Of a DNA stretch of 64,000 nucleotides, positions 1 to 12,200 are shown piece after piece. Numbering within the stretch: position 1 is the stretch's first letter; the number at the start of each line of letters is the position of its first letter. Source of the DNA: Euptelea pleiosperma (Eukaryota > Streptophyta > Magnoliopsida > Ranunculales > Eupteleaceae); NCBI GenBank assembly GCA_035048495.1, contig CM068547.1:32806502-32870501 (forward strand). Reading direction: 5' to 3'. The notes under the pieces are model-generated. The model saw only the letters and a program-made list of their open reading frames with translations, had not been told where the DNA came from and did not search any database. Both the position numbers and the translations under genes were made by a program.

Positions 1-119
1 TGAAGATTAATGGCATTCTCCTACACATTGGCACAAGTATTATGAGATTCTGACGGCCAAAAATAGCTACAATTATACATGGCTATGATAACAATCATGC
101 TGCACCAACTACATACATC

Positions 120-684
120 TTAAACATGTAAACTACTTGCCTAAACAGCTCCGTGAAGTCACAGATAGATTTGGGGGCCTCGTCGCTTAGTGTGGATGGG
201 AACATTTTGTAAAGTAGCTTGTCGTTGAACTCCCACATGGTTATCGCTTTATGGAAGTTAAGCACGTGGTTGACGAGATCGGAGAGTCCGATGGACGTGT
301 CGAATTTAGGGTAAGAGAATGAGGCTGGTGCACCGTACCTCTAGATATCTTCGATGAATGGCGAGCCTCTCAGTGCTCTTGTGGCAATTGCACTCATTCA
401 ATCAATTAGGGTCTCCTTCCTCCCCAGCAACTCGGCCACCAAGTTTGCAATCTGCCCCCTGGTCATTGGCTGGGAGGCCTCATTGGCACTTCCTCGGCAC
501 ACGGGTTCCCCCAAGACTTTCTTGGTGACTTCTGGGATATGGGAATCCGGTGTTTGACTCTTGGATCTCTTAAGTCGTACTCCTCTGAATCTGAACCGTT
601 ATGTTGGCTCTTCAACGCTTGACTGAATCCTTCTGAAGCCGTATTTCCCGAAACTAGGTTGGCTGATATATGGTCTACCTCCAC
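120..684 (-). pseudogene. Decayed gypsy-type gag relic
   Basis: Read on the minus strand, pieces in shifting frames resemble a plant Ty3/gypsy gag: an SPFIEDI block, then PKFDTSIGLSDLVNHVLNFH, then FPSTLSDEA and FTELFRQVVYMF. Plant gag proteins have the order SPF..I, PKF..YDG..D...H, and FP.SL in this region. Stops and frame changes break it, so it is dead. No LTR was identified. The gag assignment is by motif order only. Confidence 0.45.
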
Positions 685-686
685 TT

Positions 687-1459
687 TCTCTTGTAGTTTG
701 AATAGGTCTCTCTCTTGTAGTTTGAATAGGGCTCTCTTCCCATGTAATTAGCAACTAATCCCCTAATTCAAAGGATCAATCAGTGTATCACTTTAGCTAT
801 AAGTAGAATGGTCTCTCACACATTCAAAGTGTGGAGAAACTTACAAACTTCTCATGGTATCAGCCTAACTCACGATCCCATCTTCTCTCAATCTTGTGGG
901 AGCCGTAGCAGCCCCTTCTTGTGTGCCAACATCCACTGCTGCAACTCCAAAGAGCAGCTTCTCTTGCTGCCATTGCATATCTCCACAACTCAAGAACCCG
1001 GCTCACCCCACCAATCCAACTGATCTGTATTCTCTTGCTCTAATTAACAATGGCCACTATTTCCTCTCCCTCCATCATCAACGAAACTGCAGCATCACCA
1101 CCTCTCTCTCATTCTCCCTCATCCTTTCCAATACCAAATATGACCATGCCCTCTCAGACCCTCCAGACCACCCATATCCATCACCCATCTCAGTCAAACT
1201 TGACCGATCCAACTACCTGATTTGGCACACACAATTCATGCCCTTATTGATCGGATACGATCTTGAAGGGTATGTTGATGGGTCCATTGACTCCATTCAA
1301 TGCCCCCCTCGCATCCTACCTAATGGTGATCGTTCCACCAATCCGAACTACCTCGCATGGCGCAATCAAGATCAATTTCTCCTTGGATGGCTCCTCTCGT
1401 CTCTCTACCAGACTTGGTCATTCGGAGGGCGAAGTTGTTTGGTACGTTCATCCGGTTAA
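687..1459 (+). mobile_element. Ty1/copia fragment: LTR end, primer site, gag N-terminus
   Basis: TGGTATCAG at 855-863 matches the start of the initiator-tRNA primer-binding site used by copia elements, and it directly follows a CA dinucleotide, the usual LTR end. The gag-like reading frame starts near ATG 1050 and shifts frame before the recognisable part, VKLDRSNYLIWHTQFMPLL ... NPNYLAWRNQDQFLLGWLLSS (about 1190-1410), which is the N-terminal domain of copia gag. No protease, integrase or RT follows, so this is a truncated copy. A 29-bp tandem duplication (TTGTAGTTTGAATAGG) lies at about 690-735 in the presumed LTR. Confidence 0.65.
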
Positions 1460-2129
1460 GTGGCTCAGCCGATTGGTAGGTTGCCTTCCAAGTCCTTGTC
1501 CCTTTGACAGTTTTAGTCGGCTAGAGAGGTCATGGCCGAGAGGTCCCTGACTAGAGAGCATGACACCCATAAAAAGTAGAGTCCTTGAAGACGAATGAGT
1601 CGGAGAGGTGCAATTCATAATAATCATAGAAAGTCTAAGTCAAAGAAAATTTGGGGAAGCGACTTGGGCCCACTAAAGAAAGCATCAAATTGAACTTTAG
1701 GGGAGTTAGGATGAGGTCTCCAACTGGGGCAATGATGCAATTCGAAAGAATGATGCAAATCAAATATAGACTCTCAAACCAAGATGAAAGTGGTAAGGTT
1801 GGACAGGTCAGAAATAAAAAATTAAGATCTGGCTGAAGCTGCGACAACCAAATGTTAGAAAGTAGAGGTCCCAGACCATAAATCCATGTGAGAATAATGT
1901 TATTTAGCTTGCAAAGGCTGTTACAAGCAGGGAATCTGTCATTTGCGTCAGAAATGTATTTTTAAGATTACAAAAGCTATTTCTGTACTTTTATTTTTCA
2001 ATATTTCATTGCTTTGGGCCTCACAATGTGGTTGTAAGTCAGGCTATAGTTGATGATTGGATTGGATGTATTTTTGTCATCTCTAGAGTTATATTTATTT
2101 ATTTTAGATGGACGACTGAGATAAGTTTT

Positions 2130-2480
2130 GTAGACCTTAAGTTAGCTTAAGTGAGCAATGTAAGACATTATTTTTGCATTATTGATTGAAGTTTGTCTAA
2201 GGCTTGGAGCTACTTTGATTTGAGGACATTTGGCAAATTGCTAACGTGGTCAATTACATTAGGGAGTTCAATTGAGGGTGGATTTCTCTTATACCTTGAG
2301 CAGTGCGAATAATATTGCGGATTTTTTAGCTAAAGGAGGTGTAATAGGAACTCTTTGTATATTGTGAACACTCTTCATTGATCTTGTAAACCCTTGTAGG
2401 AGATTTTACTTAGTTTTCTTGAAACCTTGGTTCCGATGAGATGAGAATTTTCATCTTTCCATTTTGCCATTTATTCTTCT
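2130..2480 (+). pseudogene. LINE 3' end relic (RNase H tail)
   Basis: The plus strand encodes SANNIADFLAKGG at about 2300-2345, the end of the RNase H domain carried by many plant L1-type LINEs (N..ADxLAKxG). An A/T-rich 3' tail follows. Upstream sequence is too decayed to read. Confidence 0.5.
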
Positions 2481-2504
2481 TCCCGAATAGCAGTGATATT
2501 TCCC

Positions 2505-2690
2505 CTGCATCTCTCTCTCTCTCTCTCTCATCCATATGAATTCAACTACATATCCAAATCAAATAAAACGAGTCAAATTCAAGTCGGATACATATGAATT
2601 CAACTCCAAATCCAAAGCAATATAAATGAGTCAAATTCAAGTTGGATCCATATGAATTCAACTCCAGATCCAAATCAATATGTATACATC
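2505..2690. repeat. CT microsatellite plus 58-bp tandem repeat
   Basis: A (CT)n tract at about 2511-2530 is followed by three units that each begin CATATGAATTCAACT, at 2533, 2591 and 2649. The period is 58 bp and the last unit is partial. No coding content. Confidence 0.85.
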
Positions 2691-2994
2691 AAAACCTGAA
2701 TCCATAGACATGTATACAGGCTATAAAAAATAAGTTCAGATATGGTCTGAATATTGGTTGGATTCGGCTATGAACCCAGATCAAATTCTTTTTTTTTTTT
2801 AATTATAAGCAATCCAAATTCTTTGTTATTCCTTCTTCTTAGCAACAAAAACCCTAACCCTCAAAAACCATAAAGAGAAAACCTTAAACACGAACTTTTA
2901 TACACAATACAAATTAGTCTTGTTGTTTTCCAAAACCAAAGGAATATATTTTTGTTTTGTAAATAAACATGTATTGAGGAAAAGAAAATGGGAT

Positions 2995-3330
2995 ATGAAT
3001 CCCACTGTACAGGAAGAGGAAGAAAGATAAGAGGTTGTGAGGAAGACCCTCACTAACTACACAGGCTACAAAGTTAGGCTCAAACTAGCATAGCCCGAGT
3101 ACAATGTCTTGCCATCTAAAAACAAAATCCTTGCAAAGCAGACCCTTTGAACTCCTTAAGGGTTGATGAACAATAGAAAAGCAAAACTTTAATCCTCAGT
3201 ATGATTGAATGAAAGGCCCCCTCCTTTGTCCTAAAAAATGTGGCTATTCCTCTTCTTCCATATAGCCCCGCAAGTTGCAAGGGGAACAATCTCCACAGGA
3301 TACGGTCACTTGATTTTCATTCTCTGTTAC
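2995..3330 (-). pseudogene. Possible LINE reverse-transcriptase C-terminal relic
   Basis: Minus-strand pieces such as VPLATCGAIWKEKNSHIF and LLCKDFVFRWQDIVL resemble the zinc-binding, W-rich C-terminus of plant LINE ORF2. The homologous stretches at 11,650-11,810 and 35,220-35,450 in this window read the same way. Short and frame-broken. Confidence 0.4.
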
Positions 3331-3489
3331 ACCACTGCCATGTCTCCTCTTGCATTGGCGCTTAGCGAAACCCTAATTGCTACTACAGTATCCCAACTAA
3401 CACAACCAAATGAACTCATCATTGGGTGGATAGTGAGAGTTACATGTGCGAGCACTGAGAGAATTAGGGTTGATGGGGGTTTATAGAAT

Positions 3490-6280
3490 AAACTCATGAA
3501 AGAAGAAGATATTGAGTTTAAGAGGAGGGTCGCTTCTCGCTTGAGACTTACGGATCAGGTTGGGGTTTAGTGACAAAAAAGACCTTTTCTGTAAAACCAA
3601 TTTACTGTTTTCAGGTTTGTAAACCTTAAAATACCACATATATCCTTATTGTGTTGGGGAGAAATCCATGAGGGGAATTTCAATCTAGAGTGTGGTTCAC
3701 GGGTTGTAAACAGGCAAGTTGTAGTAATGATAGCCTGGAAATCAACAAGCTCTCCAGAAATTTTACATCAAGTTGCTATGCCACATTCTCATGCCCCACC
3801 AAGTACATTATAGAATTGACTGTAATGCCCTCAACTCACATTTTGGAATGAATATTTATGCAAGTTAGCAGATATCACTTGGTCAAATTCAAAACATAAA
3901 AGAGTGCTCTTTGGTTATGTTACAGTGGTCCTTTCTTTTGTTAGTCTGTAAATTCTGATATTTATAATCTGAGTTTTTTTGTTTTATTCAATTTCCTTTT
4001 CCTTATAAATTCCTCCTTTCCTGGTATAAGTTTCTATCATGGAAGTTGAAGAATTGTGACACACATAAATCTGAATTTAATGGGATTCTGGTGGTCAATG
4101 CAGTCCAAGAAATCAAAACGAAGACTTAGGCAACCTGCTCTTGTCCATCCAGCTTATGCCAAAGTGATGAAGAAGCTCAACTTCTGTGGTTAAAATGCTG
4201 AGGGGTGTCGTAAATGCTCCAATTTCTTTAACATGAAGAGGAAAATCTCATTCAAATGTTACTGGATACTGCCCTTTTAGATGTGTTTCAACCCAAAATT
4301 CATAGGGACGGGTAATCTTAACCATCTGCCCAATGGACTTTTTTGTGGCTGTGCTGCATCTTTTGTTCCTCTGGACAGCTAAATTAAAGTTCGTACTTGG
4401 ATTTTTAATGACTCAATCAAGGTGATTTCCTGGCTATGGCCCATCAAAGAAAAGCCCCCTGATTAAATGTCGCTCAAACATCGAAGTTTTTGGAGGTGAA
4501 TAAACATACATAGGCAAGTTGTAGCTCAAACATTCATATGTTGCTTTTGTTATTACCTGCCAAGCTTTCATTCTTCTTTCCTTTTCTTGTCCTGCTACTT
4601 TGGAGGTGAATAAACATACAGATGAGATTTGGCGTGTATAGTGGGCAATTCCTGTTCAATCACAGGTCGTGCTTCATCATAAAGTGACAGGTCACCTCTT
4701 GAATGGTGCCATGTCCCAAAAATCATAGGAATTGATTGGTTCTGACCAGTTATTTAGTTGGTTATTCAAAAAAAAAAAAAAAAGTTTGATTTTGAACCAT
4801 CACTTGAATTGGAGTCAATTTTCCAATAGTTAGTAGTTGGATGATTAGGATCACTGATCTCGGTGTGATTGGGTTGGGGCCTGGTGGCAAGGTTTTAAAT
4901 AAAAAATTAATGGAATGACGGCCGTAGACCTTGGCAGTTATTCACATCACGTCGGTGGTTATATTTAGTCCCCCGTTATATCTTAATTCATATATGAACC
5001 AACAGTGAGGACCGAAAACAGTTATAATGGCAGTACATCAGCTGTTACTAAAATCATGCCTGGTCCTGGTGGGGCACATTGTTTCACTTGAGGATTAGAG
5101 GTAAAAATGGGTTGCACAAATTTCCTTTTTGTTGCAGATTTGAGTGATTTTATGAGATTTTAGAAGGTAATTTGATTGGGATTTCCAAGCCCCTACAGAG
5201 CTCGTTGCCAAACCCTCCGGCATTGTGTTGGAGCCTGTCCGGATTCTTTAACACGAGTGGTCATTAGCAACCAAACGGAAAGCACCATTACTCCCCCAGT
5301 TTAAGGAACGAATACAAGCACAGATCAATTGAGCCTCCTGTTCACGTGTGATTTAGGGCCCCAAGATGGGAAACGAGATGGATTAAAATCTAGTTCGTTG
5401 ATGTTATTCCTTCACCAAAATTTTCCATGCATTGGCCATTGGAGGATTAAGCAGAGTTCGGACCCATCTTACAATACGAGAGCATACTTTTGGCCCTTTT
5501 TTTTTCGCGCTCGCATAATGATAGATCCGGAACCAGTTGGAATCATACTGTTCCAGTTCTGGGTACCACGGTTTCAATCTTGGTAATATGACATTTTTAA
5601 CACATTTATATATCAGTTCCAATATCAAACTAGCGGACCGGGATCTGTTATTATCCATTCAATTCCGGTTCAGGTTCCAAAATTCTTGTTTAGTCAGTTT
5701 CACATTTTTTGTGAAACTGGAGCCGGGGTATTCGGTTGCAGTTCCAAGTCGGTTCGGTTAAAAGAGTACAAATTGACACACATTACCATTCGGTTGCAAC
5801 CATCATAGAGATCTTTCAACATGTGCAGAGGGGCATAACCTGTCCAATTGGATAGACTGCCAAATAAATTCTCCTAGCCGGGACCAACGGAAAGCTGCCC
5901 ACCCAATCCTTCCTTGCATCATACCACACTGCCTATAATACAGCAAGCAGATTTATCCTAAACAATAAGATCACTAAAACAGAACCCAGTAAAATAAAAA
6001 CATTGGATTAGCACTGCACATGCACATTACTAGTACAGAATCAACTGACAATTGATGATAAGTTGCAAGGATCATTTTCGGATGCAGTGACCGTCTCACC
6101 AAATTCATACCTGTGAGAGCATAAACATTTATCTATTAAGAGGTTGACCTACAATATCATTTCCTAGGCGACTTTTGAAACAAAACTCAACCTCAAATGA
6201 TTTGCACAAGCAACAGCGCTCTACTCCCTCTGTCATTCCTGCATCTGAAGTGTATGATGCCTCATTATGTGTTGACCTCT
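3490..6280. other. Gene-free stretch downstream of HRD1
   Basis: No convincing open frame. It has AT-rich sequence, a duplicated 'TTTGGAGGTGAATAAACATACA' phrase near 4490 and 4600, and a decayed GTTATAAC-type repeat at about 4880-5060. The stretch next to 6281 should include the HRD1 3' UTR (minus strand), but I cannot place the poly(A) site. Confidence 0.5.
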
Positions 6281-9200
6281 TCAATCATCACCATGACGAC
6301 CGCAGTCAGAAATGGATGAAGATGATGATGCAGTAGTCTTGCCCTTGCTATCTGACGTAGCAGGGTTGATGCCCGTGCTCACCTCTGGTTTTTGCCCCCG
6401 TAGAAGTTGCGGCTGGTTTTGCAGAGACTGCCCCTCAAACAAGAAAAGGAATCAGGAAACAGAAAATGGCACCACAGAAATCAAACAAATCCCTGATCAT
6501 TTGGAAACAATCAAATCAAATTGAAGTAACTCAGATCTCAAAAAAAAAAGCAACAGCATGGTCATGGCACAACTCTGATGTGAAAACACGACTAGAATAT
6601 GATCCAGTGAAAACCAAACTTGAATATTAATGAAGGTAAAATGGGTCAATCGGGGCTTTAGCGTGTAGAAACTATTCAAGTAAAGAAGATACAGCTCTAG
6701 TATGCCATGGACCTATGCCATAATGTTTCTATCAGTATACAGTAAAAATATCTACTTTGCCCTAACAGAATATAGAGGTGTCATAGGTAAAAATATAACA
6801 AGGCAACATCAAGTGGATGGGATTCAATCATGATTTTTAAGAATGTGATTTAGGGAGTTGCAAGCTGAATCAAGAATGCCAATTGATCACTGAGAGAGTG
6901 TCACTATACCTCAATCGGGTGCTGGAGAAATCTTTCCTTAGCCTCAGAATCGGGTCCATTTGGATCGCTGCCTGATCTGTCACTATAAGTGACATTGGTA
7001 TTCGGTGCCTGAAAAGGGATAAAGGCGCTGTGTGGGACCTGAGGAAAAGCAAAGTTGGTGTGGCCACCCGGGAATGCAAATTGATGGTGTTGTGGTTGTC
7101 CAGAGGCTGTCCTTTCTCCAGTATTGCAGGAGTCTGGTGCAGGCATACAAACCTGAGGAAGTAAAGCATAACCTGGGGACCTGCGAGGTAAAGGACAAAA
7201 TGATCTGAAGAATTCTTCCAATATTTGCCACCAAAAAGGGTAGTAACTATACATGGGGAAACAATTGTTAAGCAGAAAAAAAATGAAGATACAAAACTAG
7301 TTATCATGAGAATTGGCTTAAATCATTTTTAAAAATGATGATTCCCTGCTAATTTAAACCCATGAGCAGCCAAGCAGACAAAAGAACAAATAGCAGAACA
7401 CAATCACCTTTTCCAACCAGGAAAAAGCACACACCACACCACCCCATGTTCTGAGAAAAATATCCAATTCCATGCTTCAGTTCTGAAGTAATAGAATCAC
7501 AGTGAATTTAAAGCCTCTAACCATCCTTCTGAACTCAAATTTAGGGCACTATTTCAGCCCCAGGAAGCAATACAAATTTAAAGAATACATGAGCTGGAGT
7601 GAGACACCACCTTATTGCTAAAAGCAGGACGTAGACAGAACTGCCCTTCAATCTATATGGCATCTCCCTAATAACCTATTGCTTAAAGCCAACAAAGAAC
7701 TTCAGAGTTCAGTCATTTAATAATTTGGATGAGAGGTGAAGAAAGTCAGAAAACAAAGTTTTGGCTCAGGAAAGGTACTGTTTTAACTAACCAATCCCAA
7801 CGGACGGATGAGTCATGGTCTTGACCTCAGGCCTCCATGGTGGATGATTTTATTCACCCCTAGTTCCCTTTGCAGGAGCAACTGTGGCACGTTCATGCTC
7901 TACCATTTTACAGGTAGATATCGTGTCTAAACCAACTCCATTGGGACAAAACCAACCCAGCTGTTCTCCACCTTCTGTCCTCGTCCCTGGATATCTACCC
8001 AAATGACCAATCATGAAAGCCATCTGCCACAGAAATCAGCACCGAATTCTAACCCTTCAACTGGTATTGATCCAGCAGCTCCAAACTCCATTGGGCTGTC
8101 CAACCACCTCATTTACAGAAAAATCTCCCCGGGCATGCTATTGGGACCACATAAGCATGCTAGGTTGCTAGCACCAGACAGTCTAGACTATGGACAATAG
8201 TAACTCCGCTTCCAAACTCTTCCCTAGCAATTCTTTCACAGACAAGGCAAGTAAATAAAGTTCAGCGCAGAAACTCCTCACTGCAACTCAAACTAGATAA
8301 AAGCCAAAATCCAGCTCCCAAGAATCTACAACTAACTGGATTCTACCACCGTCCATCAGCCAATACAGTCTCAAAGAAGCCACAATTTAACTTCAATCAG
8401 GCTACCAATCATTCCAATTTCCAGCTGAGCCCTGTCATCTCAGCCTAAGAGCAACCTCCGGCAATAAAGGCTATCTAATTTGCAAACCACCATGGTCTCC
8501 ATGACTCGACCCCAGAAAGTGGATGGTAGCAAGCATGGAATAAAGGAACAAGTCCTTGTAGTTTCTTCCTTCTGCGGCACCTCAATCGCTGCATCAGATC
8601 CCAGTTGTCTCTCCATCAGAGGTCTCAGCGGCTGTCTCAACCAACCATATGTGGCGACAAACCTCAGCTGTGCAGTTCATGGCGTCGTATATGATAAATT
8701 TTAGGGGGGAGAAATTTTCAGGCAAGGTAACGAGCACAATGACTTCCAAACCTTGTGGTAACTTCAGCAGGAACTAAAAAGAGCTCATCAGTGATCAGTT
8801 GGTGGCATCACCCTCACCAAAAGGAGACACTATATGTACGAAATAAAATGATACCTAATCATTTTAAAATACGAGATGATAAGTTGGCAGTGTATATTAT
8901 CATCAAAAGCCAAATATATGTGAATTAATGAGTGGTTCCAACATTTTAGAAGTTTATTTATTTTGAATTGGACATCTCAAGATAATTAATGTTCTAAGAC
9001 AGGAAGCATTTTGACACTTTGCATCGGAACAAAACCATAAGAAATATTGTAGCCAGCATGCTCATTGTTGGATTATTCAAAACAGAATCCGCCAGCCATA
9101 TACCATTTACAAGAGGGAAGAATTTGGTGCAGTAGCCCGCATCATTGGAAGTGAAATGACATAGATGTTGTCATTTAGTTCAGCATCATACACAGTCCCG

Positions 9201-12200
9201 TACCAAATTGCTGCCCTTTATGGAACTGCAAGCCCTCAAGACATATACAACGGTTCTCATCTACCTAGACTGGAAGTCTTAAGGTACTTGAGATCCAACT
9301 TGTAGCCCTCACAAAAAGATATAAGGCCAGCCAAATGAGTACAGCAAGTTTGCATGCCATTAACTGAGTACATACTATTTTCATAGCCACAGAATGCACA
9401 TACCATACAAATGTATTTGCAGAAGGATAAACATAAGATTTCTCGTATACTGAGGCAGCTGCAGCTGCGGCTTGAAGTCTAGCTTGATGCTGGCTCAAAT
9501 TATCATCTGCTGGACCACCATTAGAACCCTGAGTTGCTGAACTAGCCGCTCCAGTTCCTGCTCGCATTAAAATGGTTAGCTACTTTCAAGTGTACCAAGT
9601 TGGTCCTATTATCTATTGCAGGAATCATTCCAAGTAAAATCCTCTGATTCAACTACTAGTCCAGATCAAAAAACCAAGATGATGAAACCAAAAAGAGTCA
9701 AAGTTCACAGAGTGAGTGATGCAGGACAGAGGGAAACCCCGTTCTACAATTGGAAGATTACCTTGGTTTCGCACCACGAGAGATTTCTCAAAGGAGATTT
9801 CAATTTCACTCGTTCAGTCATTCACCAAAATGAGCAAATTATGTAAAGATCGTTTAAATACTAACTCAAATAACCCTAATCTAATCTAACCACCCAAATA
9901 ATCCAATGGCGATAAAAAATACAGCAACTTAAACCAACTAAGCAAAATTACAATAAGCCACATATCTTTGGTTATTTTGCTTAGACACCCAAAACAACTA
10001 AAAAATAAAAACTAGGTCTAAAATGCAATATAAACTATTAAGTAGAATGCTCCCGCATCAAACCCTCCTAGTTGAAAAGAATTCGACCTCAAATTCAGAT
10101 GCAGACGTCAAGAAGAAAAGTCGATATGGACCGTTAGATAGGTAGGAATCACTCCATTGGCTTCACACCAAACCCCTTTTACAGGAGTAGTATCACTAGG
10201 TCTTCAATCAGTCACCATCTTGGAAATACTTGGAGTAGTAGTTGATTTTCAACGAAAGAATCACTCTTCCTTACAAGGTATCTCACCATGTGACTTTTTT
10301 TGGAAATCGCACCCAACAAAAAAAATAATTTCTCTATACTCTTCCAAATATTTTTAGACTTTCCCTTCTTGTTTTTTTACCGTGGAAGCATTTTCTTTTG
10401 AGAATCATCCTCATTGCTAAACTTGTCTCATGTATCCTTTTTTATCATCTTCTTCTTGTTGTACCCGTGAAAAATACAGCGAACAGTACCCGGACCAAAT
10501 TAAAATAAAAAATAGATGAAAAGATAGAGGGAAGAAAAGAAAAAAGATGGTAGGATTTTTGGCTCTAATACCAAATCTGATGCGGGACAAAGCATTCTTC
10601 GAACGGAAGATTACCTTGGCTTCTCACCAAGAGATGATGACTTTGCACCACGAAAGATTTCTCAAAGGAGATTTCAATTTCATTCATTTAGACATTCATC
10701 ATAATGAGCAAATTACATAAAGATTGTTTAAATACTAACTCAAATAACCGTAATCTAATCTAAGCCATACAAACAATCCAAGAGTTATAAAAAAATACAA
10801 CTTAAACCAACTAAGCAAAATTACAATGAACCCATAACTTTGGCTATTCTGCTTAGACACCCAAAAACAACTAAAAATAAAAACTAAATCTAAAAAACAA
10901 TAAAAACTATCACGTAGAATGCTCCCACATTAATGAGACTACATTAAATTAGAATAACCACAAAAGGGGGCAGCTGATCGCTTGTAAAGGAGAAAATTCA
11001 TTGTGATCGGCAAGTCAAAAGTTGGCCAATGCATTTTCAACATGTTGCTATTGTTGTGTAGGGGTTAACAGGGTACTATGATATTTTATACGAAAGAATT
11101 CTACAGCATCTATGTATGCATACACCTCATCCACATGCTTGTTGATCTAGACCACAGTCACCTAATTCACAGTCTCGTTCAATTGATATAATTTATTAAA
11201 TTGCCACTGCTTTTCTACAAGCAAGGGCATGCAAAAACAAAGCGTGTCTAAATCAATCCCTCCAAAATTTTAAAATTTATTATAAAACCTCGTATAACAA
11301 CAAGATCACGCATATATGAAATATTCTAGCCATATAAGCAATTATATAATTTAAGTCCCTTCTAAGGTGGCTTTCTTCACTTGGGAGGCCTCTTTGGACA
11401 AGATTTTGACTATAGACCATTTACGATCTAGAGGTATCATCATTGTTGATTATTGTTGGATGTGTCGGCACGGCAACGAAATAGTCGATCATCTTTTGTT
11501 ACACTGTGAAGTGGCCAGGGAGGTTTGGGCCTCATTTCTTTACGAGTTCGGGATGAGTAGGGTGATGCCAGAATCGCACTTAGCTCTCATTCTTTGTTGG
11601 CGCTCTAAGGCTTTCTCCTAAAGAGGTCGCATTCTTTGGAGGATGCTGCCTTTCACTATAGTCTGGAGCCTATGGAGGGAGAGGAATCGGAATGTCTTCG
11701 GCGACAAGTGCGAGGACACGGCGTCTATCATCCTTAACATCAAGGGGTTATTGTTCTTGTGGTCCAAGACGTTTTTGGAATGTCGGGGCTTATTCACTTT
11801 GTTTTTCGTATGAACCTTCTTTGCTCTAGGGATTGATGTTTATGGGTTCCCTTTGAATGGCTATTTTGGGGGTTTTGTTATTTCCTTTGCTTCCCTTGGC
11901 TTTCTGTAGGTCATCTCGACCTCCTTTAGCCTCGGAGTTTGTACGCTTTTGTGCTTTTCAATAAAGTTTGCACTCATAAAAACAATTAGATATTAAAAAT
12001 AAAAGAAAAATATACAAAAAAGCAGGAAGCGTTACTTAATTCTAATTTGTTCATAAGCCATATTGCTCAATGATAATAAAGAGTACAAGTATAAAATGAA
12101 TCATAAGTTCATACCCTTATTATTATAAAGGGAACTCTCTCTCTCTCTCGCTTGCTCTCGTGTGCCTTCCTCTAGTTTATATGATAACTTAAAGGTTATA

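Noticed and set aside
8003..8704. Several short open frames on both strands in HRD1 intron 6
   Set aside because: No domain recognised and no coding-like conservation pattern; possibly an old insertion, so left unassigned.
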